Assembly: GCF_014322765.1 (NCBI RefSeq)
Contig: NZ_JAASTZ010000018.1
Coordinates: 1-62,545, forward strand
DNA from: Listeria immobilis
GTDB lineage: Bacteria > Bacillota > Bacilli > Lactobacillales > Listeriaceae
Length of the DNA: 62,545 bases
Direction of reading: 5' to 3'
Of this stretch, positions 1 to 8,105 are shown piece after piece. The notes below the pieces were generated by a model, which was not told where the DNA came from, did no database searches, and worked only from the letters and a program-made list of their open reading frames with translations. A program made the position numbers and the translations under genes. Position 1 is the stretch's first letter, and every line of letters begins with the position of its first letter.

Positions 1-164
1 TAAGCTTTGGCCGAATCATATGCTTTTCCTTTTAAAAAAGGCTCGAGGGTGAACTGACTGATTGCTTGTTGGATTGCCTCATAACCCTCTAAATGTTGTT
101 GGCAAACTTGGCTGGTACTCGTCGCTTGGGCTTTCGATTTAGATACATACATATCAATACTCAT
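1..164 (-). CDS. LXG-domain T7SS effector, N-terminal fragment (cut by window edge)
   Basis: ATG at 164, reading leftwards off the window; 54 codons are open with no stop. The segment FLKGKAYDSAK carries the L-x-G signature of the LXG domain found at the N-terminus of polymorphic toxins exported by the Firmicute type VII (Esx) secretion system; the preceding residues are helical and Gln-rich as in that family. A GGGAGG ribosome site lies about 11 nt upstream. It stands alone: no small WXG-like partner is encoded between it and eutQ. The toxin C-terminus is outside the window, so its activity is unknown. A second LXG gene lies at 56876-58264. Confidence 0.7.
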   Translation of the reverse strand, partial: MSIDMYVSKSKAQATSTSQVCQQHLEGYEAIQQAISQFTLEPFLKGKAYDSAKA

Positions 165-237
165 GGTTTTGTTTTGCCTCCCGTTCCATCTATTCGTATC
201 CTCTCTTCTTTTGTTAGGAGTCCATTCTCCTGTTCTT

Positions 238-246
238 ATTATATCA
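238..246 (-). promoter_or_regulatory. Extended -10 promoter of the LXG gene
   Basis: On the minus strand TGATATAAT forms an extended -10 element about 75 nt before the LXG start codon. No good -35 is seen, as is usual for extended -10 promoters. Confidence 0.4.
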
Positions 247-455
247 TTCACAAATGGAAATGCTAGAAAAAAACATAGACCAAAAGCCCTAAATATGTTA
301 TTGAACTGTTGTATATTCTGTGCAATAATCAACATGTAGATACTGTTCGTTATCTACTTTATTTTTATTCAACTTTTGCACCGCTTGATACTATTCCTTC
401 ATCCCGTTTTTGTCTCTAGTAAATATAGTAGTAACGCTAAGCATAGACTTAGCAT

Positions 456-562
456 CAGACTGTAGAAAAAGTGAGAAATGAACCGACCCCCAAAAATCTA
501 ACTTTTGGGGGGCGGTTCATTATGAAAAAAGACTATGCCTTTTTATTTTTTTCTACAGTCTG
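456..562. repeat. 107-bp element with perfect 15-bp terminal inverted repeats and an inner palindrome
   Basis: The ends CAGACTGTAGAAAAA (456-470) and its exact complement (548-562) bracket an inner 18-bp stem with one mismatch (478-495 with 503-520). The inner arms (TGAACC..CCCCCAAAA) resemble abutted ends of IS3/IS150-type elements. Read on the minus strand the inner hairpin is followed by a T-rich stretch and could stop transcription coming from the eut operon. No target-site duplication is evident. It is either a small non-autonomous mobile element (MITE) or an elaborate terminator. The rest of the 165-599 gap shows no gene. Confidence 0.6.
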
Positions 563-563
563 G

Positions 564-591
564 ACCGATTCTAACTACTGCTAGAATCGGT
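564..591. terminator. Hairpin just downstream of the eut operon
   Basis: A perfect 10-bp stem (564-573 with 582-591) and an 8-nt loop. The T-rich tail (TTTTCTCTATT) is on the plus-strand side; on the minus strand the following bases are not U-rich. For eut transcripts it is therefore more likely an RNA-end structure than a textbook terminator. Confidence 0.5.
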
Positions 592-599
592 TTTCTCTA

Positions 600-1046
600 T
601 TATTGTGACTGCCAATCAGCCGGGTAAGTAACATAAACAAATCTTGCTTCACCAGTAACAGAGAACTTGATTTTGCTTCCTTTTGGAATGAAAATAATTT
701 CTCCTGGACCTGCTGAAACGGTTCTGCCATCAATAATAACATCTAATCTACCTTCAATTATATAATCCACTTCATCATAATCTAAAAACCAATCAAATGT
801 TGTATCTTTCATTTCCATTAAGCCAAAACCTAGTCGTTTGCTTTCTTCTAATGTGACTAAATCTTTTGTATACACTACGTCACTAGGATTTCCAGTGTCT
901 AATCGATCTTCTTCTGCCACTTTTACTTCTGGAAGTTTGATAGATAAAATGCCACTAACATCCACTTGCTTCGTTGTATTCCCCATTTTTTCTAAAACTA
1001 CTTGTTTGACTAATTGTTCTAATAACTCTTTCGTAATATCAGCCAT
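600..1046 (-). CDS. eutQ: EutQ-type cupin protein of ethanolamine utilization
   Basis: A 148-residue protein. The C-terminal two thirds is a cupin barrel (DYDEVDYIIEGRLDVIIDG, then GPGEIIFIPKG). EutQ of enteric bacteria has been reported to have acetate kinase activity and to associate with the Eut microcompartment. The N-terminus (ITKELLEQLVKQVVLEKMG) is a short amphipathic helix of the kind that targets enzymes to a shell, matching the other enzymes here. It is the last gene of the eut run and overlaps the eutH stop by 8 bp, which suggests translational coupling. Confidence 0.88.
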   Translation of the reverse strand: MADITKELLEQLVKQVVLEKMGNTTKQVDVSGILSIKLPEVKVAEEDRLDTGNPSDVVYTKDLVTLEESKRLGFGLMEMKDTTFDWFLDYDEVDYIIEGRLDVIIDGRTVSAGPGEIIFIPKGSKIKFSVTGEARFVYVTYPADWQSQ

Positions 1047-2160
1047 TATTTTTCACCGCCGTTTGCTCTTTTGCTTTATTTTTCTTCATCATTCGGTTAG
1101 CCATATAAATCGCTACCCCAACAGCTGTAACCCCACCAACTAATTTTCCGACAATCATTGGGAAAATCATATCTTTGGCAACACCAGCTGTAAAGCCTAA
1201 ATGATCTCCGAGAACGAAGGCAGCAGACACTGCAAAAGCGACATTGATAATTTTTCCGCGTTCATCCATATCTTTCAGCATTTGAAGCATAGGAATACTA
1301 TTTGCCAAAGTTGCGACCATACCAGCAGCAGCAACTTCATTCATTCCAAGTAATTTACCCATTTTCATTAATGGTTTATTGAAAAGTTTTGTGATAACAA
1401 ATACTAAACAGAAGGCTCCTGCTAGTACAAGGGCGATACCACCAACGATTTCAATCCCTTCACTTACTGGTGCAATTCCTGGAATAATAGTTAAGCCAGT
1501 TAATTGTTGAATCGCTCCAGCAACCAGTCCGATTGTTGCAACAATAACTACACCTTTTCCAAAAATAGTGAAGCCTTTAATCATTGCTTCTGGTTTAAAC
1601 CAAAGCCCAATCATAATTAATACTGCTACTAAAATAATTGGTACTAAGTTTTTAAAAATCATGATTGGTGAGAAGCCAGCTACAAGTCCGCCAATTAAAC
1701 AACCAATTGGAATCGTAATAATACCAGATAATACACCTGTTGCTAAATATTTGTGATCTTCTTTTTTAATAATTCCTAATGCTACTGGAATTGTAAAAAC
1801 AATCGTTGGTCCCATCATAGAACCTAAAATAGCTCCGGCAAAAAGCCCAGCATCTGGTGTTAACGCAAGTTCTTGAGCTAGTGCAAAACCACCCATATCA
1901 TTTGCTAAAAGTGTTGTTGCAAACATCGCCGGATCTGCTCCAAGTGCTGTATAAATTGGCACAACAATTGGACTTAAAATTTTTGCTAAGACTGGGGCAA
2001 GTGTGATAATCCCAACCATGGCAAGCGTTAGCGATCCCATCGCCATAATTCCTTCTTCAAACTGTGCTCCTAAGCCAAATTTATTCCCAATAATTTTGTC
2101 AATGGCGCCAAGAATCATAAATATTACCATTAAATATATAATAATTTCATTAATGCTCAA
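1039..2160 (-). CDS. eutH: EutH ethanolamine permease
   Basis: A 373-residue integral membrane protein, hydrophobic throughout with about ten predicted membrane spans and many Gly/Pro-rich helices (for example LGSMMGPTIVFTIPVALG). It matches the EutH family, which admits ethanolamine across the cytoplasmic membrane when external levels or pH are low. The charged tail (MMKKNKAKEQ) is cytoplasmic in type. It follows the PduT-like shell gene after 15 bp and overlaps eutQ. Confidence 0.92.
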   Translation of the reverse strand: MSINEIIIYLMVIFMILGAIDKIIGNKFGLGAQFEEGIMAMGSLTLAMVGIITLAPVLAKILSPIVVPIYTALGADPAMFATTLLANDMGGFALAQELALTPDAGLFAGAILGSMMGPTIVFTIPVALGIIKKEDHKYLATGVLSGIITIPIGCLIGGLVAGFSPIMIFKNLVPIILVAVLIMIGLWFKPEAMIKGFTIFGKGVVIVATIGLVAGAIQQLTGLTIIPGIAPVSEGIEIVGGIALVLAGAFCLVFVITKLFNKPLMKMGKLLGMNEVAAAGMVATLANSIPMLQMLKDMDERGKIINVAFAVSAAFVLGDHLGFTAGVAKDMIFPMIVGKLVGGVTAVGVAIYMANRMMKKNKAKEQTAVKNNG

Positions 2161-2175
2161 AAGTGTTCCTCCATT

Positions 2176-2724
2176 CTATAGATAGCGTTTTAAAAGTTCA
2201 TCAGGAGAAGGAATAATCGTGTGATGTATCACCTTTTTTGGTTCAGCAGTTTTGATAAGAATCTGCATCCCTTCCTCGATAGCACTAACTTCCCCTGTAA
2301 AAACAGCAACAAATTTCCCACCAATCGAAGCACCAAGCGTCATCCGTTTTAAATGAATATCCGCCTTTTTTAGCGCTTCATTAACAGCATTTAAACCAGC
2401 TCCTAATTGACTGATTTCGATAATTCCAACTGCATCAATATCAACTTTAGGGTGTTTATTCTGTAAAAAATTGAGCAATTCTTCATGCACTAAATGAAGT
2501 ATGTAAGAAGAAACATGAAATTTCCCAGCCTCTTCTTTTGCATGTTGCATTGCACTAGTAAGTTCTCCAGAAGCACCTTGCAAAATAATTAAAAATTTAC
2601 CTGGACAAGTGGGACGAAAAGTAAATAAAGTTACATTTCCGGTTTTTAAAAAATTATCTGCCATTTCATAACCTTTACTTATACTTCTGAGTTCAAGAAT
2701 ACCTAAGGATTGTTCAGCCATCAC
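2176..2724 (-). CDS. Tandem-BMC (BMC-T) shell protein of the eut locus, PduT-like
   Basis: A 182-residue protein with two BMC folds in tandem (first about 1-90, LGILELRSISKGYEMADNF; second about 95-180, VGIIEISQLGAGLNAVNEAL), so it should form pseudohexameric trimers. Cys40 in the string TCPGK aligns with the cysteine of PduT that holds a [4Fe-4S] cluster at the trimer axis; the PduT gene of this window (37862-38416) has SCPGK at the same place. It may be an electron-conducting shell protein. Its start overlaps the end of eutN by 11 bp. Confidence 0.85.
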   Translation of the reverse strand: MMAEQSLGILELRSISKGYEMADNFLKTGNVTLFTFRPTCPGKFLIILQGASGELTSAMQHAKEEAGKFHVSSYILHLVHEELLNFLQNKHPKVDIDAVGIIEISQLGAGLNAVNEALKKADIHLKRMTLGASIGGKFVAVFTGEVSAIEEGMQILIKTAEPKKVIHHTIIPSPDELLKRYL

Positions 2725-2983
2725 GTTCTACCGAGTCAATAATGCCAACGATACATGCATCTACTGGAATAGTATTATCTCCCGTTGATGCCCGTGCTGC
2801 GCTACCAGTTGTAACAAGAACGATATCGCCACTTCCTGCTCCGGCATTATCAGCTGCCACGATGGAATGTCTTACATCTTCCACTTCATCGGTACAAATC
2901 TCTACAAGTAGTAATTTTAAACCATTTAGTTTTTCATCTTTTCTCGTTGCCCATAAACTTCCGGTAACTTTTCCAATTTGCAT
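2714..2983 (-). CDS. eutN: EutN pentameric shell vertex protein
   Basis: An 89-residue member of the EutN/CcmL (BMC-P) family that caps microcompartment vertices as pentamers. Family hallmarks are MQIGKVTGSLWATRK at the N-terminus, the loop AADNAGAGSGDIVLVTTGSAAR, and the end DACIVGIIDSVE. It is paralogous to PduN at 23467-23730. It sits between the accessory protein gene and the BMC-T gene. Confidence 0.93.
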   Translation of the reverse strand: MQIGKVTGSLWATRKDEKLNGLKLLLVEICTDEVEDVRHSIVAADNAGAGSGDIVLVTTGSAARASTGDNTIPVDACIVGIIDSVERDG

Positions 2984-2997
2984 GTGGCTCTTCCTTC

Positions 2998-3570
2998 CTA
3001 ACTTTCTTTAATGCTAATTCGGTGTTCCTCTAAATAGTCTTTTGCTAGTGGAGTTAAGAAACTTCCCGCTGGCAAAATAAATTCGCTTTTATTCTTCGTA
3101 AGATTAATAACATCTTGTTCGCTTATAACTTTGCTTATTTTCACTTCTTTTACCGGACTGTCGATAAATTCTACTCCAAAACGAACGAGTTTTTCTTCAT
3201 ATTCTTGAAGAGCTTGTCTAATAGCATATTTAGCAGAATGTTTATAATCCTTTGCTTTAATTCCACTTTTCAACAACCAAATAGGACGTCCTTCTAAAAG
3301 ATGTTCTACAGTAAATTGTTCTTTTTTGTTCATAGGTGCAAGCAAACTAATTCGAGCTAGTTCGGCGATTTCGATTTCTTCTAATAATAAAATGTCACAA
3401 GTGCGTTCAGAACGATCATAAAGCGAAACTTGATATTCTTTTTGATAACACTGTCTGAGAGTGTGTTCTGAATCCTGCCCCATGATAATCATTTTTTTAT
3501 CTGGAAGTTGCAAACGGCGCATAACTTCCTCAGTGACGGCTTTTATAAGAGCTTCTATATCCATACTCAT
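2998..3570 (-). CDS. Eut-locus accessory protein, PduM-like N-terminus
   Basis: A 190-residue protein of a conserved eut-operon family of unknown function; I recognise it by position and by the PduM-like shape. The N-terminus (DIEALIKAVTEEVMRRLQL) is an amphipathic helix like other microcompartment-targeting helices. The C-terminal segment (AGSFLTPLAKDYLEEHRISIKE) resembles the end of PduM (LITPLANEFLVKNNIAVRE) and the N-terminal region of EutT (ITPSAKSFLSEKKIDL). No catalytic motif is apparent. It overlaps the upstream PduL-type gene by 4 bp. Confidence 0.7.
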   Translation of the reverse strand: MSMDIEALIKAVTEEVMRRLQLPDKKMIIMGQDSEHTLRQCYQKEYQVSLYDRSERTCDILLLEEIEIAELARISLLAPMNKKEQFTVEHLLEGRPIWLLKSGIKAKDYKHSAKYAIRQALQEYEEKLVRFGVEFIDSPVKEVKISKVISEQDVINLTKNKSEFILPAGSFLTPLAKDYLEEHRISIKES

Positions 3571-4208
3571 TTTGCCTTTGTTTTCTTAATGATTTGACCT
3601 CGAATTCCTTTTTTAAAGCCGCATGCGTTGGCTTCGTCATAATCAATATGCATATATGTAGCAAAATCAGGGCTAATTCGAACGACCACATCATCAAAAA
3701 TAAGCGGTCTGTCGCCATTAATTTTCACTTGCACAATTTCGCTTTGTATTACTTGTTGTTTTTCTGCATCTTGTGGTGTCATATGAATATGACGTTTGGC
3801 AACAATAAGTCCTTCAGATAATTGAACACTATTTTTTGCAGATAATAGTAAAATCCCAGGCGTTCCAGCTATGTCTCCACTTTCACGAACTGGTGCTTTT
3901 ATACCAAGTGCAGTACCATCTGTAGCACTAATTTCTACTTGTGTTTTTTTACGGATTGGTCCAAGAATTACCACGTTATGAATGACGCTTTTTGGTCCAA
4001 CAATACTAATTCTTTCTTTACAAACATATTGACCTGGTTGAGAAAGATCACGGAAATGTGTAAGTTCATACCCAGTTCCAAATAGTGCATCGACAGTTTC
4101 ACGATCTAAATGTACGTGACGACCAGATGCTTCTACTTCGACGCCAGTTTCTAATAGTGCCCGGCGAGTGACTTCTTCAATAAGGCTTGTTATTAACTCA
4201 TTATTCAT
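3567..4208 (-). CDS. eutD: EutD/PduL-type phosphotransacylase
   Basis: A 213-residue PduL-family enzyme that converts acetyl-CoA and phosphate to acetyl phosphate, recycling CoA inside the compartment. It is unrelated to the Pta-type EutD of enterics. Metal-ligand histidines are seen in SGRHVHLD (N-terminal half), AKRHIHM (middle) and MHIDYDEANAC (C-terminal). The N-terminus (NNELITSLIEEVTRRALLE) is a typical encapsulation helix. It is paralogous to the pdu-locus copy at 25070-25705. Confidence 0.9.
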   Translation of the reverse strand: MNNELITSLIEEVTRRALLETGVEVEASGRHVHLDRETVDALFGTGYELTHFRDLSQPGQYVCKERISIVGPKSVIHNVVILGPIRKKTQVEISATDGTALGIKAPVRESGDIAGTPGILLLSAKNSVQLSEGLIVAKRHIHMTPQDAEKQQVIQSEIVQVKINGDRPLIFDDVVVRISPDFATYMHIDYDEANACGFKKGIRGQIIKKTKAK

Positions 4209-4220
4209 GAATAAGCCTCC

Positions 4221-4976
4221 TTACTTTTTATATTCACCAGTTCTTACACGAAACATAAGTATCCAAAATAAGCTAGATAATCGGTTAAGCGCTTCGATAA
4301 TATCTGGTCTTTTTATTGAATAATCCGCTTCCTTAAATGCCGTAAAAGCAGCAAGTTCGGTTTCGCGAACCATTGTTCTTAATTTGTTTAAATGAATTAC
4401 AGTACTTCCCATTGTATAATCGGGCATAAAGTGGGGCATTTGATAATATTTTTTCGGATTATGACTACGTTCTCGCAGTTCTTTTTCATCCATTCCAAGC
4501 AAATTAATTGTTTGGATTGGCTCGTTTAAAACTTCTGACCGAACAATATTTCTTACAAAGTTGAGGATTTCTTGTAAATCTTCTGCAAGTTTTTTAAATT
4601 CAGAAGCAACCGAACACTGAGTTTCCAATATTTCTGCTTCTAATGTATCTAATTTTCCGCGGAAAGCGATTTGTGGATGATCTTTAAACACAAGCAGATT
4701 GCCGCGCAAATGTGTCATATGCTCTGGCTTCTCATCTAATGCGCCACCATAAATCGTTTGAAATTTTGCACGCGACATTTCTTTTTTTACTGGTTCTACT
4801 TCTACTTTAGTTTCTGTAACTTCATCAATATAACAAAGGTCGATTTTCTTTTCAGATAGAAAACTCTTGGCTGATGGTGTGATAATCGTGCCTTTTTTTA
4901 TATCTAGTTTTTTCTTTGTTTTTAAATCGGTGTGTAAGTAGGCTTTTCGTAACTCTTCTTCTGTCAAAATAGCCAA
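4221..4976 (-). CDS. eutT: EutT cobalamin adenosyltransferase
   Basis: A 251-residue EutT-family ATP:corrinoid adenosyltransferase that makes adenosylcobalamin for ethanolamine ammonia-lyase. The start is TTG at 4976, with AAAGG about 10 nt upstream. The C-terminal helical bundle (LNKLRTMVRETELAAFTAF) is PduO/EutT-like. The HX11CCX2C metal motif of enteric EutT is not present: the corresponding region (about residues 80-120) has histidines but a single Cys (LETQCSVASEF). A metal-independent class of Listeria EutT has been described, and this sequence fits it. Confidence 0.88.
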   Translation of the reverse strand: MAILTEEELRKAYLHTDLKTKKKLDIKKGTIITPSAKSFLSEKKIDLCYIDEVTETKVEVEPVKKEMSRAKFQTIYGGALDEKPEHMTHLRGNLLVFKDHPQIAFRGKLDTLEAEILETQCSVASEFKKLAEDLQEILNFVRNIVRSEVLNEPIQTINLLGMDEKELRERSHNPKKYYQMPHFMPDYTMGSTVIHLNKLRTMVRETELAAFTAFKEADYSIKRPDIIEALNRLSSLFWILMFRVRTGEYKK

Positions 4977-5141
4977 AGAACCACATCCTTTTGTCCCATT
5001 TACAATTGGTGTTAGTAATGATGGGAAGCTTTGTCTTACTTAAATTTAGGAAAAAGCGGAAGTTTGCGGCATTTTCTTTGGAGTCTGATGGAACTCTTGC
5101 CTTCGCTAACGCTTCTTCCTGATTGATGTTAGAATTTTGTC
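4977..5141 (-). other. 165-bp spacer between eutM and eutT with coding-like character
   Basis: Unusually long gap inside a tightly packed operon. On the minus strand one frame is open through the whole spacer and on into eutT in another frame, reading for example EEALAKARVPSDSKENAANF, but it has no start codon or ribosome site at its head. Composition is richer in GC than normal spacers here. It could be an inserted repeat or a decayed gene. Confidence 0.4.
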
Positions 5142-5426
5142 TTATTCAGCGCTTTTTGGTAAAATTGCATCTACTTCGCTGTGTGGACGTGGGATTACAT
5201 GTACGGATAATAATTCTCCAACACGTTCTGCTGCTGCTGCGCCGGCATCTGTTGCTGCTTTTACTGCGCCAACATCGCCGCGAACCATTACTGTTACTAG
5301 ACCGCCACCAACTTGTTCTTTACCCATAAGTGTTACGTTCGCTGCTTTCACCATTGCGTCTGCTGCTTCTACTGCTCCTACTAAACCTTTTGTTTCGATC
5401 ATACCTAATGCGTTTGCGTTTGCCAT
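5142..5426 (-). CDS. eutM: EutM hexameric shell protein
   Basis: A 94-residue single-domain BMC-H protein forming the flat hexameric tiles of the ethanolamine compartment. It shows all family hallmarks: [20 protein letters not shown], the pore region, [17 protein letters not shown], and the end [15 protein letters not shown]. It is very close to PduA and PduJ of this window, including the [14 protein letters not shown] block. It lies 31 bp after eutE with an AGGAGG-type ribosome site. Confidence 0.95.
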   Translation of the reverse strand: MANANALGMIETKGLVGAVEAADAMVKAANVTLMGKEQVGGGLVTVMVRGDVGAVKAATDAGAAAAERVGELLSVHVIPRPHSEVDAILPKSAE

Positions 5427-5457
5427 TTTAAAATTCCTCCAATTAGTGTTTTATTTT

Positions 5458-6918
5458 TTATTTTAATTCTGCTAAAACTTTTTCGACTAAACTTTGGATG
5501 AGTGCATCTGCATCAGCCGGAAGTTCAGATGTTGCTTGGTTTTCTTCTTTACGAATGTCTTCTAATTCTCTAACTCCTGTTGCGATACGGCGAATGTTGA
5601 ATAGATTTTCTGGTCCGATATTGTCAGACGATGAACTTCCACCAACTGCCCCACAACCGAGTGTTAAAGCAGGTACTAAGTTTGTTGTTGCGCCAATTCC
5701 GCCAAGTGCTCCTGGTGTATTAACAAGCAGACGAGAAACTGGTTTTTTCAGTGCGAATTCGCGAATGATTGCTTTATCTTCGGAGTGGATAATTAAAGTA
5801 TGACCAGCTCCTTCATGATAAAGAATATCCATGCTAAGTTCGCAAGCATCTTGCCAAGTTTCCGCTGTATAAAACGCCAAGATTGGTGCTAATTTTTCTC
5901 TTGAATAAGGGATTTTAGCGCCCACTTTTGTTTCTTCAGCGATAAGCACTCTTGCGTCAGCCGGAACAGTTAATCCGGCAAGGTTAGCGATATGTTGCAC
6001 GCTTTTACCAACGATGGCAGGATTCATTGAGCCATTTGGACGTAAGATGAATTTACCAAGTTGAACAGCTTCGGCATCGGATAAGAAATGCGCCCCTTGC
6101 TTTCTAAATTCAGCAATTACAGCTTCTTTATTCACTCGTTCCACTACAACAGATTGCTCAGATGCGCAAATCGTTCCGTTGTCAAACGTTTTTGAATCAA
6201 GAATATGTTTTACTGCTTGGGGTATGTTAGCACTACGTTCGATAAATGCTGGACCATTACCTGGACCAACGCCAATTGCTGGAGTACCAGATGAATAAGC
6301 GGCTTTTACCATTGCAGAACCACCTGTAGCAAGGATTACTGCTGTATCTTTATGTTTCATCAGTTGATCTGTTCCTTGAATTGTTGGAACAGTCATACAG
6401 CTGATAGCCCCTTTTGGACAGCCAGCTTTTTCTGCTGCTTCACTAATAATTCTCACTGTTTCAAGAATTGCTTTTAGTGCATTTGGATGTGGAGAAAATA
6501 CGATACTATTTCCTGCTTTGATAGAAATAAGTGTTTTGTAAATAACAGTGGATGTTGGGTTTGTTGATGGAATTAATCCTGCAACTACGCCCAGTGGAAC
6601 TGCAACCTCCATTACTTGCTTTTCGTTATCTTCTTTTAACATACCAATGGTTTTCATATCTTTGATGTAATTGTAGACGTGCTTGGAAGCGAAGACGTTT
6701 TTAATTACTTTGTCTTGCCAAATTCCAAAACCAGTTTCTTCATGTGCCATTTTTGCGAGTTTTTCGCGCGCATCATAACCGGCATCTGCTATCGCTTTTA
6801 CAATTGTATCAATTTGTTGTTGGCTCATTGCAGCAAGCTCTTTTTGTGCAGTGTTAGCTGATTCAATGAGGCTTCGAACTTCTTGGATTGAGCGTAAGTC
6901 TTTATCTTCTAGTGCCAC
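5458..6918 (-). CDS. eutE: EutE acetaldehyde dehydrogenase (CoA-acylating)
   Basis: A 486-residue aldehyde dehydrogenase family enzyme that oxidises acetaldehyde to acetyl-CoA with NAD+. The catalytic Cys251 lies in GTICASEQ; NAD-binding segments include IPSTNPTSTVIYK and GVGPGNGPAFIE. Unlike PduP, the likely encapsulation helix is at the C-terminus (ALIQSLVEKVLAELK) after a Glu/Ala/Pro linker. The gene overlaps the end of the EutK-like gene by 1 bp. Confidence 0.94.
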   Translation of the reverse strand: MALEDKDLRSIQEVRSLIESANTAQKELAAMSQQQIDTIVKAIADAGYDAREKLAKMAHEETGFGIWQDKVIKNVFASKHVYNYIKDMKTIGMLKEDNEKQVMEVAVPLGVVAGLIPSTNPTSTVIYKTLISIKAGNSIVFSPHPNALKAILETVRIISEAAEKAGCPKGAISCMTVPTIQGTDQLMKHKDTAVILATGGSAMVKAAYSSGTPAIGVGPGNGPAFIERSANIPQAVKHILDSKTFDNGTICASEQSVVVERVNKEAVIAEFRKQGAHFLSDAEAVQLGKFILRPNGSMNPAIVGKSVQHIANLAGLTVPADARVLIAEETKVGAKIPYSREKLAPILAFYTAETWQDACELSMDILYHEGAGHTLIIHSEDKAIIREFALKKPVSRLLVNTPGALGGIGATTNLVPALTLGCGAVGGSSSSDNIGPENLFNIRRIATGVRELEDIRKEENQATSELPADADALIQSLVEKVLAELK

Positions 6919-7415
6919 TAGTTTTCACTCCTTCCATAAATATCTTTTAGTGCGTGAACAAGTTTATCTTTGTTCGCATATTTAATCTTGCTTTTTGGAA
7001 TAGGCACATTAGCTAATGTGTAAGCAAGTTTCCTTAAATCAATAACTTTCATTTCGCGAAGTTTCTTTTCTGTTGCATCGGTTGTTGTTTTTACTTCCGC
7101 TACTTCTTGAATAACTTCACTTGTTTCTTCTTTTTCTTGCTCTTTTGGGACAAAGAGTGATTTGGTTTCTTCACTCATTCTTGCTATCACATGACTAGAA
7201 ATGAGACAACCTAAACTTTCGGTTGCTGCTTTTCCTGCTTCGACTGCTGCATTTACTGCGCCAACATCACCAGTTAATTCAACGGTAGTTAGTCCGCCTT
7301 TAATAACTTCACATTTAATGAGTTCCACATTGGCTGCTTTTAAACAAGTATCGGCAGCGACTACAGCTCCAAGGAAACCAGTAACTTCAATTAAACCGAG
7401 TGCTTCATTTGGCAT
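6918..7415 (-). CDS. eutK: EutK-like shell protein: BMC domain plus C-terminal SAP/Rho-N-like domain
   Basis: A 165-residue protein. Residues 1-90 are a BMC-H fold (ALGLIEVTGFLGAVVAADTC). An acidic, Thr-rich linker follows, then a basic C-terminal domain (about 118-165, REMKVIDLRKLAYTLANVPI, then KYANKDKLVHALKDIYGR) resembling SAP/HeH or Rho N-terminal nucleic-acid-binding helices. Enteric EutK also has a BMC domain plus a basic helix-turn-helix C-terminus, but this domain looks different. Nucleic-acid binding is inference. Confidence 0.75.
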   Translation of the reverse strand: MPNEALGLIEVTGFLGAVVAADTCLKAANVELIKCEVIKGGLTTVELTGDVGAVNAAVEAGKAATESLGCLISSHVIARMSEETKSLFVPKEQEKEETSEVIQEVAEVKTTTDATEKKLREMKVIDLRKLAYTLANVPIPKSKIKYANKDKLVHALKDIYGRSEN

Positions 7416-7429
7416 TTATCAGCACCACC

Positions 7430-8083
7430 TTAATATTGAAGTGGATTTTCAGCCACATTTTCTACTGCCATTTTGAACGCATCACAAGCAGCTTTACATG
7501 CAGATTGACTACCTGTTAAAAGTGCTCCGCCGAAGTTTGTTTCGGATGGTGGTCCGTAGAAAGTTCCAATTGTTACATCTGCTGCTTTAAGTGCTGCGTC
7601 TAATGCGTACATTGCTTCAAGTGGAGGTGCGATTAAGTAAGCAATCGCTTCACCTTCTGCTACGTTTGCTTCTTTGGAAAGGAAAGTTCCAGTTCTTGAT
7701 ACACAGTGCGCAAAGTAAGGTACACTATCATCTTCATTAGCACTAACAAAACTAGCACCATTTTCAATGAAGTCTACTGCAACTGATAGACCACTTTTTA
7801 CTTCTGCTGGGCTAGGTCCGGCGATAATACCGATGACTTCACCAGCTAATTTTGTTGATGCATTTAAAGCACCAGCATACATACTTTTCGCATATACAAC
7901 ATCAACTTCTGCTGCTTTTGTTGCTTCATCAAGTGCTGTGTATGTAACATCATCACAATCAGATGTAATAATACCTAGGCTTCTTTGATGTGGTTTTAAG
8001 TCTAGTTGTTTAAATAAACCGTTGTCTACATTTGATACAACTTTGACACTTAAAACGGATGCAGGTAATTTATCATTTTTCAT
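7430..8083 (-). CDS. eutL: EutL trimeric tandem-BMC shell protein
   Basis: A 217-residue tandem BMC protein of the EutL family, forming trimers with a gated central pore. Visible features are two circularly permuted BMC folds, YAKSMYAGALNASTKLAGEV in the first, and TFYGPPSETNFGGALLTGSQ plus the ACKAACDAFKMAVENVA helix in the second. Length matches the usual 217-219 residues. It lies 22 bp downstream of eutC. Confidence 0.94.
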   Translation of the reverse strand: MKNDKLPASVLSVKVVSNVDNGLFKQLDLKPHQRSLGIITSDCDDVTYTALDEATKAAEVDVVYAKSMYAGALNASTKLAGEVIGIIAGPSPAEVKSGLSVAVDFIENGASFVSANEDDSVPYFAHCVSRTGTFLSKEANVAEGEAIAYLIAPPLEAMYALDAALKAADVTIGTFYGPPSETNFGGALLTGSQSACKAACDAFKMAVENVAENPLQY

Positions 8084-8105
8084 GAAGTTTCCTCCTCTAA
8101 CTCGC

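Noticed and set aside
5137-5466. Plus-strand open frames opposite BMC genes (also 7201-7476, 26088-26450, 32467-32691, 37890-38108)
   Set aside because: They are mirror frames of Ala/Gly-rich shell genes, lack ribosome sites, and recur opposite every BMC gene because of codon composition.
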